From NCBI GenBank assembly GCA_905221605.1, contig CAJNDS010002395.1, positions 1-30,000 on the forward strand: a stretch of DNA of 30,000 bases. Direction: 5' to 3'. A program made the position numbers and the translations under genes. This DNA is from Symbiodinium natans. Its lineage: Eukaryota; Sar; Dinophyceae; Suessiales; Symbiodiniaceae. Positions 1 to 10,053 of the stretch are shown piece after piece. Position 1 is the stretch's first letter, and the number at the start of each line of letters is the position of its first letter. The notes under the pieces were generated by a model. That model was not told the origin of the DNA. It saw nothing but the letters and a program-made list of their open reading frames with translations, and did no database searches.

Positions 1-1848
1 TTTTTACAAGTTTTTGGAGTTCGACCATTGAAACCCGTAACTTCTGAAAATTTAACATAATATGGAGATGAGCAAGAAAACAAGAAAAGAACAACGTTTG
101 AGAGAAAGACATCCCGGAGTAAGAAAGGCTGCACGAAACGAAAAAAACAATGCGTTGCCAGAATCAGAAACAGGGTGTAACCTCCATTTCATGATCGTGG
201 CAACACAAGCACCCCAAGTCCACAGGGTATGACCTCCATGGATGGGTGTACCAAGGTTCTTCTCGCAACCTGCAGCCTTTCATTTCTTATCGACTCGAAA
301 AGAAGCCCGGCACACTCTAGAACCAGCCCGAAATCGGAAACAAGAACGATTGAATGGGAAACCCCGAAACCTTAGAAGAACAATCGGAAGCCAGGAAACG
401 GCTGATTCGGAATCCGGAAAAGGATCATACCGAAACTCAAGAACGGCAACTTCTGATGCCTAGGAACCAAAGCCTTTCGTTGCAGGTGCCAGGGCCTCAG
501 GTGACAACCCCCATGAACCCAAAACATTGAGAATGGGTGGCCAAAAAGCCCTGGTAAGCCCACCGCCACCACTCCGCCACCACACACAGCTCGCAGACGC
601 AGCCACGCCATCACCTTGAACCCTAGACCGCCCTGGACATTGACCGAAAGAGTCTATGGGGTTCTTGGAAAGATATTCGAAGGTTCATGGGTGCTCATAG
701 CCCAATGCTAACTGTCGCTGTCTACACAAGGGAGGGCTTACGGTTTGCCCTACTTTCGCCCAAACCTAGCTGTCCAGTGGGTGACTTAGGCGATTATTGG
801 CTTGTAAGTAGAGTTGTACTTCGGTGTCTCCTAAGTCGAAGGGATGGAGGGTTTTGCCTGACCGGCGCGTGGGGGGTTATAGAACTTGGGATTAGGATTC
901 GTGCGCAGGTTTTCTGGTGTACGCTGCGAGGTCCCCCCGCCAGAATTTGGAAAAGCACTTGGCCTTGCATTGAAGCTGCGAAGCGAAGAAACGCTCCTTT
1001 GCATCGGCCAAGCACCTTGCACACCAAAACCAGTGCAATGAGCTCTGGCTTGTCCCAGAACCCAGGTGGTGCTTAGTGTCTGGAGGCTACGGCTTTGAGT
1101 TTTGATTTCGGTTCAGGGTGTTTTTTTAGGGCCTGTGTTGCAGTTGTCTGTCTCGCAGGTCAAGAGTTTGAAGACGGGTCAACTCAATCAAGAAACGGCC
1201 CTTTTCGCAAAGGGCCCCTTGCCCCATGAGTCACCTTGACACCCGAAATCTCCGAATGAAAGCCTCCCCAAACCCCCAAAACCTCCCAACAACTCTCCAG
1301 CAAAAACCCTCAAACAACCTCAGCTGGCCCAACCCAAAGTGGGTTGTGGTGCGCCATTTCGCTTAGGTTTGAAGAAGAGTTCAGCGCTTACAGGTTCAAG
1401 AGTTTAAGGTCTGAGGCTTGGGGTGTAAGTGCTTCGGGTTTACAGTTTACAGTTTAACTATCTACCTTCCAGGTACTGGGCTTGATGGCTTGAGATGGTG
1501 AGGGTGCTTTGTAGAATAGTTTCGACACTATCCCTGTAACAGGTCAATTTATTGTCGGAATCAGGTTTAGACATCGATCCAAGATTCGGGTTGCAGGGTT
1601 TGCTGAAGAACTGTGAGTGCACCGTGCGAGGCCGTGTGCAAGAGCTCTTGCTCTCTCGCTCTCTCTCTGACTTCACTTTCGACTCCTGAGGTGCTCACCA
1701 TTCGTTCATTTTCTCGTGCATGTCTGGGCCCTGGAGCTCGCAACACGCTCAGCTGCACGTAGCACCTGGAAGGGATTTGCTGCAGGGTTTAGGGTTCGGG
1801 TTGCAGGCTTAGCCGGCAAAACTGCGACGCGCACTGTGAGGTCTCTTA
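1..1848. other. No supported gene
   Basis: AT- and A-rich start, then low-complexity and telomere-like patches. Short open frames on both strands lack protein-like composition or splice context. Confidence 0.5.
1197..1216. repeat. Short perfect inverted repeat
   Basis: GGCCCTTT and AAAGGGCC flank a TCGC loop. It is isolated, with no gene next to it, so a terminator role is unsupported. Confidence 0.55.
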
Positions 1849-1965
1849 AAGCCCTTTGAGTTCCTTGACCCAGCAGGCTGGCGTTCCCAACAAGCAAGCC
1901 AATAAGCAGTCCATGCAAGCCTGACAAGAGACCACCAAGTCGGAGATCTTCTGATCGTCGTCAAA
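1849..1965 (-). CDS. Candidate exon, Cys-rich unknown protein
   Basis: After the acceptor GGCCCAACAG the frame reads FDDDQKISDLVVSCQACMDC then LLACLLGTPACWVKELKG before a TAA. The cysteine spacing is notable but matches no family I can name. The end is uncertain. Confidence 0.3.
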
Positions 1966-2497
1966 CTGTTGGGCCATGGCTTGCAATGTGGGATTGGCTG
2001 TGCACTTTCAGATGTCGGAAGGCTTGTGTAGAAGTACTATCCGGGCCTATTCCTTAAAACTTTAAACCTCAGAACCCTCTACCCTGCTTATATCTTAAAG
2101 ATTGAAAACTAAGTGTATTTTTCGGGCCAGCTGCCGAAGTCTTAACCCTGAGCACCAAGCCAGGCAATGAAGGTGGTGATGGGCAGGTGGCAGGTGGCAT
2201 TGCAATCAAGAAGCTTGCGGGTTTGGGGTTTCCAGCTCCGAGTTTTTGCTACATGGATCTTTGTTTGTTTGATTCAGATTTCTGTGTTGAAGGAAGTGTA
2301 GGGCTTCAGTAGTTCGAGTTGCAGGATGTTCGGGCTTCAATCGGAATACGGAGGTTACGAATGCATTTAGGACTTTGGGTCTTAGGTTTTGCTTCTGCAT
2401 ATCGGTGCGTGTGCTCAACAGCTTCTCAGCTTTAGGGTTCAATGTTTAGGGTTCTTGGGGCTTTTCAAGTTCCAAGATGCGAGATGTTGGGGTTCAG

Positions 2498-2557
2498 GGC
2501 CTGCGACTCGTCCACATACGTTCGGGCAATGTCTCGGACATCTGTTTCAAGCCGATC
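2498..2557 (-). CDS. Candidate exon, unknown protein
   Basis: After the acceptor GGCTGCAG the frame reads DRLETDVRDIARTYVDESQA, helical and protein-like. It may belong to the same gene as the candidate exon at 1849-1965. The donor is unclear. Confidence 0.3.
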
Positions 2558-2594
2558 CTGCAGCCTGCAGAGTCGTTAAAGAATCGAAATACGC

Positions 2595-2780
2595 AAAAAT
2601 CTTTCTAACCTTGACTAACCCTGAACCCTCTAAATCATAACACGAAACCCTTGAACCTCTAAACCCTGCCCTTATCAGCCCTAAACCCGAACCCTAGGTG
2701 TGTGGAGACAAGAAAGTCACACTTTCTGATGCCCTAACCCTGAACCCTTATTAACCCTAAACCTTGAATCCCGCAAACCC
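2595..2780. repeat. Degenerate telomere-like CCCTAAA/CCCTGAA cluster
   Basis: Many variants of CCCTAAACC, CCCTGAACC and CCTTGAACC sit in about 190 bp. Related short patches, often as TTTAGGG on the plus strand, occur near 1780, 2430, 3250, 6370, 7290 and 12570. TTTAGGG is the reported dinoflagellate telomere unit; here it is interstitial and eroded. Confidence 0.6.
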
Positions 2781-3512
2781 ATGCGACACTGCTTTGCAGG
2801 CTGATCCCAATTGTTTTCTCTTTCTGCCTCGACTCAAGCCCCTAGGGTTTGAGGCTTGAAAGGGTGCGAGTTTCAGAGCTTGAAACGAAAGTGATGGGTT
2901 TTGGGCTCAGGCTCAGGGAACGTGTGCCCCGCCAACCCATGAAGAAGGCTAGTTAGAGAGAGTGTTGTCACTGCTGAATTTCCCAAGCCTCAACTGTGTC
3001 TTGGCCAGGAGAGGACAGCTCGAGAGCATCACCAAGAGTTTCACATGTGCCCCGGCAACTGGTGCGTCTCACTTGCTCAAAGGCTCTGTAACTGCAGGTT
3101 GCGATTCTGTAGATTCAGGTCCTTATTCACCAGATGTGTTAGGAGCCTTTGGCCTGGCCGATCGCGTGCAAGCTGCATCACGTTTCTTCACCTCCCGACT
3201 TTCTGAGACTTTGAAGCTGGCAGGGACAGGCTTATGGCCTAAGGGCCCATGTTTAGGGTTTGGGTTTGCGGGGTTTTGAGTTGTGAGGATTTAGGATTGC
3301 GGGGCTGTAGCATAGAGTTCTGAGGTTTCAGGACGAGAGACGACACTGAGACCCTGAGAACTACAGTGTAGGCGCTACAGTCGCCACGCCCAAACCAAGC
3401 AGGCAGTTTGAATTTCTTCGTGCTGCTAAACTTGGCCCCCCAGCCTAATCCTCCATATCGGCCCATCGCGGCTCGCTTTCGCCTTTGACGCGAACACCAC
3501 GAGCAAGACGAA
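2640..3512. other. Mostly non-coding; one possible frame
   Basis: Telomere-like repeats, then a stretch (2950-3230) where both strands show protein-like frames, for example plus-strand GAFGLADRVQAASRFFTSRL and minus-strand GAHVKLLVMLSSCPLLAK. I could not decide which, if either, is real. Confidence 0.3.
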
Positions 3513-3777
3513 CACTTCATTGACTGGAACACACATGCACCGTGCAAACAAGTGCGGGCGCACGAATGGGTGGAGAATACGCGCAGCTGATAAGGGCGGC
3601 AAAGACCACGAACACGATCAACACCACCACAAGCACGTCAGCAATTCCAACAATGTGAGCGTGTGCGTGCCCGGCCTGCTGTGGCATCGGGATGAAGACC
3701 GGGGCCCTGGTGAAGTCACGTGAGAAACTGAAGGAAGGCACTTCTTTGCCCTTGGCCCCCTACGGCGTGAACCTTAC

Positions 3778-4441
3778 TCTTTCAAAGAGCTCAGGGAAAC
3801 AACCGCCATGCTGCGTTGCACTCATCTGGGGTTTTGGAGGTGGCGGCACCACCTCAGACAACCGGCAGTTGGCCTTGTGGGTAACTCGCGAGCAGGTACG
3901 AGTTTTGCAGGCTTTGTGTGCAAAGAGACTGCCGGCAAGAGACGTTCGCAGATTGTCGGCCTTGATCTTGGCAATCTGCCCATCGAGAAGCTGCACTTTG
4001 CAGCCTTGCAGCACGCGGCTTGCAAGGACTTGTCATGCTCTTTCCATCTGCGGATAAGTATGTACTCCAGCGCATGCTGAGAACACGACGACTTGTGGCT
4101 TCGTCGTACAGCTGAACGATGCCGCGGAGGCCATTGAACGTAGGAAACTTCTGCAGTCCTCGCACATTGTGATGAGACACCGACTCACGGCACCATGGAT
4201 GAAGCGCCGATGAACCGCGCCCAGTTTGTGGCCTTCAATCATCACCTCTGTGTTAGGGAAGAACTCCTCACAGCAAGACAGGCTTGGCTGCGTGAACCCC
4301 CGCCAGATCGTGATCCCCGTAGCGCGTCTCACAATCGATCCCCATGAGCGTTATCGCCCTTCCTTGAGACCCCTGAAGCAGAGCCTGCCTGGACCCGGCC
4401 GCCAAAGGCGGAGTCCGAGCACGAGGACCCAACAGGGCCAT
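3778..4441 (-). CDS. Protein with NGxxGxV (SH3-like) module, 3' end unresolved
   Basis: Model exons: 4441-4298, 4266-4189, 4150-4078, 4004-3944, 3820-3778. The start is ATG at 4441 (MALLGPRARTPP). Exons 3-4 together read KFPTFNGLRGIVQLYDEATS, RRVLS, then CKVQLLDGQIAKIKADNL. This is the NG-xx-G-x-V ... V-x-L-x-DG ... IK-x-NL pattern common in dinoflagellate proteins, a small beta-barrel of unknown binding partner. The intron that interrupts it (GC donor, AAG|G acceptor) restores the phase exactly. Donors after exons 2 and 5 are GTGAGT and GTAAGG. Weak point: exons 1 and 2 are separated by only 31 nt, so they may be one exon carrying a one-base indel in the G5 run at 4297-4301. The last exon was not resolved; an open frame with a hydrophobic stretch at about 3713-3517 is one candidate. 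Confidence 0.45.
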
Positions 4442-4509
4442 CCTCATGATTGAGGGTCTTTTGGTTTATGTTGATTTAGGATTCATGGTTTGGGGTCACG
4501 AGCACAAGA

Positions 4510-4992
4510 ATGTGTGCGGTGTGGCTCAAGGTCTACAGCGCGACAGAAGCACGACGGGAGGCAGTACCATCAGCCATGGTCTATCAAGCAGGAAAGACTC
4601 AGGTTGCGCAGCGCATGTTACGGATGCTCATAATGCTGAGCTTGGGATTTGTTGGTCCTGCGCAACTGCTGTGGAGTTGCCTGGTGACCAGCCGCGTCCT
4701 CGAGGCGTGTAGTTTGCGGTTCAGGGCTTATGCTTAGGGCTTACAGGGTGCTCCTGGAGCCAAGTGTACTCTGGGTGTTATGTCGTCATGCATGGTGGGA
4801 CTGGTGCGAGATGATGGCCAATGTTGGCATTGCTCTTCACTTCTTGGTTGATGCTCGGGCGACCATTCTCTTCTTCCGGCATGTCTCGTCTACTAATTGT
4901 CACTTTTTCGCCCTAGACCCCGAACCAGCGCACTTGGTGGCAACCTGGGGGTAGGCGGCAATGGCAGCAGCCATTAAACAGATATATTCGCC

Positions 4993-5026
<34 letters not shown>

Positions 5027-5203
5027 TTGATGATGATCATGTAAGCACTCCACCCCTAACCCTTCAAAAGACATTCTGGACCTGCAGGGTCCTCCCGCTT
5101 GCCCCAGTAAGTGCGCGTGATGTTGGTGACCAGAACTCGGCAGCAGGGACCAATCCCTATTTCAACATGTGCCCCACAGTTGTTGAATGTCCTGATATTT
5201 GGG
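4510..5203 (+). CDS. Putative membrane protein gene, divergent from the gene at 4441
   Basis: Exons: 4510-4706, 4765-4882, 5071-5106 and probably 5180-5203. The first begins with ATG (MCAVWLKVYSATEARREA) and has a hydrophobic segment MLIMLSLGFVGPAQLLW. The second reads VLWVLCRHAWWDWCEMMANV then GIALHFLVDARATILFFRH. The joint at 4706/4765 keeps phase with a GT donor and an AAG acceptor; the third exon ends at a consensus GTAAGT. Further exon-like frames at 5296-5351 and about 5430-5520 may continue the gene, but phases do not all agree. No family is recognised. The amphipathic and hydrophobic composition suggests a membrane protein. Confidence 0.4.
4993..5038. repeat. (GAT)n microsatellite
   Basis: About eleven GAT triplets are followed by GTTGATGATGATCAT. 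On the plus strand it would read as an aspartate run, but nothing shows that it is translated. Confidence 0.9.
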
Positions 5204-5619
5204 GTTTAATATCAGGAGGAAGGGATGACAAGTAGCACACGTGCACTCTCACAATCCCCTGTGCCTCAAGCATCACTAGGCCGTGCCTTTTGCAGGGCAA
5301 GCTGCAATCATCATCCAGGACTCGAGGAGTGTTTTGTGCATCACATCCTGGGTAGAAAGTGTTAATTCTTACCTTTGTTTCTCTTCTTTTACAAGCAATG
5401 AGTTGTTACTTTCTGAATACAAAATGCAGTTATGACCGCCGCTCCTGAAACTACTATAGCAAAAGTTTCTCTAGCCTGCGTGCTGTGTCTCACTTCTATT
5501 CGGCACGAATTAGCAGAGGTCAGAGAGCTAGGCACAGCCCGTGCTCGCTGTAAATGTTCAGCATTCGTATGCATCCTGCAGTATCACAGAGTCATTCATG
5601 TTGGTGGCTTCGACACTGA

Positions 5620-6225
5620 ACAATGGCAACAAGGTTAAATGAGCGCAGACGGTTCCCTATGTGTGCCAAATCAACAACAGCCACAAAAACAGACATGAGA
5701 TGAGCTATTGGATCTTCTGGTTCACATCGGTGTCCCGGGACAATGAAAAGAACATGACACGACCCAACGAAGCAGACATGCGCGCAATAGAGCAAATGGC
5801 TCCCTGACTGTTCAAAATCGAAAACAGAAACAATGAACACGAGCTCTTGGATCTCTTGGTTCACAGGGATGTCCCAGCACAATGGCAAGAAAGTGAAATG
5901 CCCGCGACAACCATGCTGGAAATAGGGCAAATTCTTGATTCCCGCAGCAACAAAAACAAGCTTGCGAACATGAGCTATTGGATCTCCTGGTTCACGGCGT
6001 GACCCAAGACAATGACCAGCACGGAAACGGACGTGCCGGACATAGAGCAGATGATTCCCGGAGTGTACCAAATCGAAGACAGAAGAAGCCATTCGAGCAT
6101 GAAACGTTGGATCTCCTGTTTCACAGGGTTGACCCAGGACAATGACAAGAACGCGAAACGACCAAAATGAAAGAGACATGCGGGAAATTAGAGGAAATGG
6201 TTCCCGGAGTGTCCAAGGCACTAGG
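5620..6225. repeat. Imperfect tandem repeat, ~130 bp unit, four full copies plus a partial one
   Basis: Units start at 5702, 5841, 5972 and 6101, each near a GAGCTATTGGATCTCCTGGT-like start followed by TTCACA-GG-GT-ACCC-GACAATG. A degraded partial unit precedes them from about 5620. Spacings are 139, 131 and 129 bp, not multiples of three. The 223-codon minus-strand frame that runs through them is therefore probably fortuitous. Confidence 0.75.
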
Positions 6226-6946
6226 CTGGCTGTAACGCCGCGTCTTTTTTGCAAACCAAGCAAGAAGCAAGAGGTTCAGGGCTCAGGGGGGACCGTCGCT
6301 GATGAGGTTCAATGTAGCGACTGTTGCCCTCGATGATCGTCTTGTTCAGGACCCGGACTGCGATCTCCTGAGCTTAGGGTTTAGTTTAGGGGTTTAGAGT
6401 TTTTTAAAGTCTCGGGTTTGCGGGTCTTGGGTTTCGGGCTTTTGCTAGTTTGCTTTCCCAAACTTCAGATACCCTTAAAATCCCACGGAGTCCCAAGTAA
6501 CGTGGTATAGGATCCCGGAAAAGCAACCTGCAATGTCAGAGCCGTTTTGGGAAGCCCCCATGTAAGTTGCTTGCTCAGGTCCTCTGCTCACACTTTCCCT
6601 ATGAGGTTCAATGCGTGTAGCCGTGGAGGGCTCGGCCGAGAGGCAGCTATCTCCAGGGAGCTGTAGGTCACAAAGGCAGATCCTTTGGAGATCCACCAGA
6701 CGTTCACCTTGCTGCAAGACTGTGGATGCAGGGAGGAGCTTACCTCAGTAAGTCGAATTTGGGACGCAGAGTCGAACGGGCGCCAGGAGAGTTGGGAAAG
6801 ATTCCTCCGCCTGAGGTCGCCCCGACAATCATGTCGTCGGAGCCGCCGTTGGTCAACTGCGAGAAGTGCACGAACACATCGCCCGAACCATCAGAGTTCT
6901 CGATGAAGCTGTAGCCCTTGCCACGCATGAAACTCGTCAAAAGTTC
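6221..6946 (-). CDS. RNA-binding protein with cold-shock domain and RRM-like part (3' exons)
   Basis: Exons in transcript order: 6946-6827, 6707-6594, 6367-6221, all phase 0, with AG|G acceptors and GT donors (the second is GTGAGC). The first exon encodes a cold-shock core, SFMRGKGYSFIENSDGSGDV followed by FVHFSQLTNGG; KGYSFI and DVFVHFS match RNP1 and RNP2 of that family. The second has KGSAFVTYSSLEIAA, like RRM RNP1 plus helix 2, and ends ALNLIGK. The third begins EIAVRVLNKTIIEGN, like the last RRM strand, and runs to a TAG at 6223-6221. Its 3' end overlaps the edge of the tandem repeat at 5620-6225. The role would be nucleic-acid binding. The 5' end was not found, so the gene is partial here. 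Domain order is read directly; the RRM call is weaker than the cold-shock call. Confidence 0.55.
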
Positions 6947-7467
6947 CTGTGTGAGCCATTGAGGGCGATGAAGGGCAGTACCAGCTTGAACTCTGAATGG
7001 TCTACGGAGTCTATGGCATCCGGTGGAAGGGTTGGGCTCGCTTCGCCTTGTCTCTGCACCCTAAGATGTAACCCCCCCCCACTGCCTTCCCCTCCCGAGC
7101 AAGGGTTGAGGCCCACAGCCCTTCAAAGCTCAAAACAGGTTCAGGGTGTTTGTTCTAATTGTTTGTTTTATCATTTTTTGTTAGGGGGTGGGAGCGTTTT
7201 AGTATTACGGGGGGGTGAGGGGTTTCCGCTTTAGGGGTGACAGGGCTCGCTTCTGCTTAATTTGGATTGGGATCAGCCTTACATGCAAGCAAAACCCTAA
7301 ACTCTGAACCCCCTAAACCCTGTCTCGATCTTTTTTTCGCGGCCCCCGCACAGGTCTGCGTACGTCCGGTAGGTAGGCCTTGTTTCAGCGCGAGGGGAAA
7401 ACTTCTTTAACGTCTGCTTGTTCTGGCCTCTTGTCCCGGCATCTTATATAGGAACTATTGTTTAGTT

Positions 7468-7545
7468 TTATGTATATATGTATGTATATGTATACAAAAC
7501 CCAAAGGAACATATGCATGTGTATATATATACACATACATATATT
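7468..7545. repeat. TA/TG-rich microsatellite with palindromic character
   Basis: Runs of TATGTATATATGTATG and TGTATATATATACACATAC in an otherwise gene-free stretch. A smaller similar patch lies at 9943-9970. Confidence 0.7.
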
Positions 7546-7941
7546 CTTTTCGTTTGTCAAGGTCCTAAGGAGAGCGTAGAGAACAGAAGAGTTACCTGAC
7601 TTAGCTCGAACATCGCTCGGTGCAGCAAACCGTGTTTGGGGGGTTGTAGGCTGCGGGTAACTAGCTGTTCTGTGGTTCACGGCCTATAGGCAAGGGAACT
7701 AAATTGGCAGGTTTGGCTCTTGGGGGGGGTTTCGGGTTTTGGGTTTGGAGTCTAGCTGCATCCTTTAGGGGCTCGCAAAATATACAGAGACCTCCCGCTC
7801 CCCACCCCCCCCCCCCTCCCCAGGGTCCACGGCAGAGGCATGTCCAAGATTTCGGAGCATTTTTTGCCGTCAAAAGAAGGGATTGAAAGTGTCCTCTGAG
7901 GGGCCAAAACGAATTGGCATTGTTCGTCCTGTTCTTTTGTT

Positions 7942-7967
7942 GGGGGGCGGGGGGTGGGGGGCAGGGG
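7942..7967 (+). repeat. G-run cluster with G-quadruplex potential
   Basis: Four runs of 4-6 G separated by one or two bases (GGGGGGCGGGGGGTGGGGGG then CAGGGG). A C-run of about 14 lies at 7804-7820 and a G8 at 7722. Quadruplex formation is an inference from spacing. Confidence 0.6.
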
Positions 7968-8692
7968 CAGCTCCAAAAATGAGGACGGATGAGTTTAAGC
8001 ATGCCTATGTGCGTCGCATCACGTCTGGAACTTGGCGAAGATGGGGCCAACCTATAAGATTCGCATTCTTGACTCGAGCACGAGCACCCCTCGTTCCCAA
8101 AACCCACCACAAGGAGCCTACGAAGAATAACTATAAAAAAGGGACTTATCAAGTAAGTTCGCATACTTATATCCCAACTTTTAAGCCCGATACGATAAAC
8201 CATTATAAACCTAATTATTACCGGGGGGGTGGCCTCCTTTGTGCGGGTTCCTTATTAAAATATATTCTCCGTATTTAGGATACTAACCCCTCCTCAGGCC
8301 CGACGCATCTGGCACGCATTGTGGGCTGCTGCTCGTGTTTGGCAGGGGGCCTCTACTCGAGTCCAAACCTACTTTATCTTTGGTAGGTTGCCTAAGAAGT
8401 CTAGGTTGTTTTAGATACCGACAAGCAGATAGGTTCTACGTTTTTCAAAGGGGTTCACCTAGAGTAAGCGTGTACAACAAATAACTATACATTGCTTTTA
8501 ATGGCATATGTCTCTTTACGGGACATAGGTTGCTCTAGGCGAAGATGCTTTTGAACACTCTGCGGGGTACCTACTTCTCATAAATTATGACAACCCTTTA
8601 ATTTTGCAACACAGCAGGATACAGCGTGCATCAGCGTGCTGCAACGTGCCTGGTGACAGCGTGGCGTAGCTGACGCCATCCGGTCTGCTCAC

Positions 8693-8885
8693 CTTGAAGC
8701 AAGGCCAACACAAAACATTTGGAAAGGTTGCACGGGCCTCGGCTGCCACTGCCGGGGGCACAAGCCGGCAAAGTGGAGGGGCAGAAGCTGTGAAGTGAAC
8801 CGTCAACTCAAGGCGGGCCAGTTTCAACAGTCGAAGCCCAGAACATGTTGAGGATCGATGCACATTTCTGGTCAATACAAGTTTT
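8693..8885 (-). CDS. Two candidate exons, unknown protein
   Basis: The frame from 8885, KTCIDQKCASILNMFWASTV, follows the acceptor GGCTTCAG. The frame 8748-8693, AEARATFPNVLCWPCFK, ends at a consensus GTGAGC donor. Both are on the minus strand, but the intron between them is short (about 65 nt) and the phase was not settled. Function unknown. Confidence 0.28.
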
Positions 8886-9009
8886 CTGAAGCCGCTGTTT
8901 TTCAATGAAGCTAATTAAGAATTGGGTTCCCCGGCTAGATCTATCGGGGTACACGCACCTCAGTCCGTTTTCGGACCTCCAACCTTTGCGTTTTTTCAGG
9001 GGAGGCACC

Positions 9010-10053
9010 CATTCCCCGGTGCCGAGGCGGGCGACGCGCAGCGTTCAAAATACTTCTTCTACTATACGAAACTCACTATACCTGCTGTACAACAACTTTG
9101 AACTCTGACCTGCAAGCCTCGAAAGAAGTTCATGTCAAACGACTGTCTTCTACCCGACTCAACTCATTACAGTTCTGCAACTACATGACAACGACCAAGG
9201 TATGTAGCATTGCTATGTCGTAGCATCCTGCCTTCCCAGCGAAAATCGAACCACTGGCTCGGGACGCGCTGCCTCAGATGGCGGGCGGCAGCGGAAAGAT
9301 GTCTACTGTTGGGGGCTTAGCCCTCTAGACTAGGCCTAGAAGCGTTCAGGGCTTGGGTTCAAGGTGTTTTGTTTTAGAGTGCAGGAAGACAATTTTTGCT
9401 GTAGTATGTTTGTGCGATGCCTCTCCTCTAGAATAGCGCTGCTTTACCCTCTGCAAGGTGCTACACTCATGGTGCAAGCTGCCCTTTTTTGGTCATACGG
9501 AAACGCTACAAAACTCCTCGGAGACTTGCCATATTCTTTGGAACGCAAGGCTCCAGGGCCTGCTTCAGAGAGGGACAACACGAAACGTCCGACGCCCCCA
9601 CTGAGCGAGGCCTAGTTAATATGATTGTATACACTCTGGAACATTTTGCTTTACACATGACCTCTTCACCCCTAAATCCTAAATCATGGACCCCGAACCT
9701 TTGGTCTAGAACATTAGACTCTAACCCTCCACCATTTCTTCTGGTCCCGTAGGCTTGATAGGTGCTTGGCACCAACACGTGGACCCAGGTGGAAGATTTG
9801 CTCGACTCTGAGAGGCGGTTCTCATGGTAGAATAGTGGCGGAGTATACTACCGCAGATACAAAAAGGACAAACATGCGTACGACAAGGTGACCCATGCGT
9901 CGCACACTATTGTATTCAAAACTAGGATAGTGAACTGCATACATGCATATGTACACATATCTATCTATCAGTCCGCAGCAATGAAAATTTGTAAGTGGCA
10001 GGTATACTACGGAACACGCCTCACTGAAAACAGAATTTAAAAAGGTGGTCTGA
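9010..10053. other. Non-coding stretch downstream of the ankyrin gene
   Basis: No convincing exon on either strand. It should include the 3' untranslated part of the gene ending at 10054; no AATAAA is apparent. Confidence 0.45.

Larger units (their letters stand above)
7000..8580. other. Non-coding stretch with homopolymer runs
   Basis: Contains C9, G8, C14 and G6 runs, the TA microsatellite and telomere-like motifs. Open frames on both strands are Gly/Pro or low-complexity and lack support. Confidence 0.5.

Noticed and set aside
5592-6263. A 223-codon minus-strand open frame
   Set aside because: It runs through the imperfect tandem repeat whose period is not a multiple of three, and the units are read in differing frames.
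6939-6959. ATG at 6959 as start of the cold-shock gene with a one-base frameshift in a T4 run
   Set aside because: An AG|G acceptor at 6948-6947 gives the domain in frame with no shift, and a pyrimidine-rich stretch precedes it, so an internal exon is simpler.
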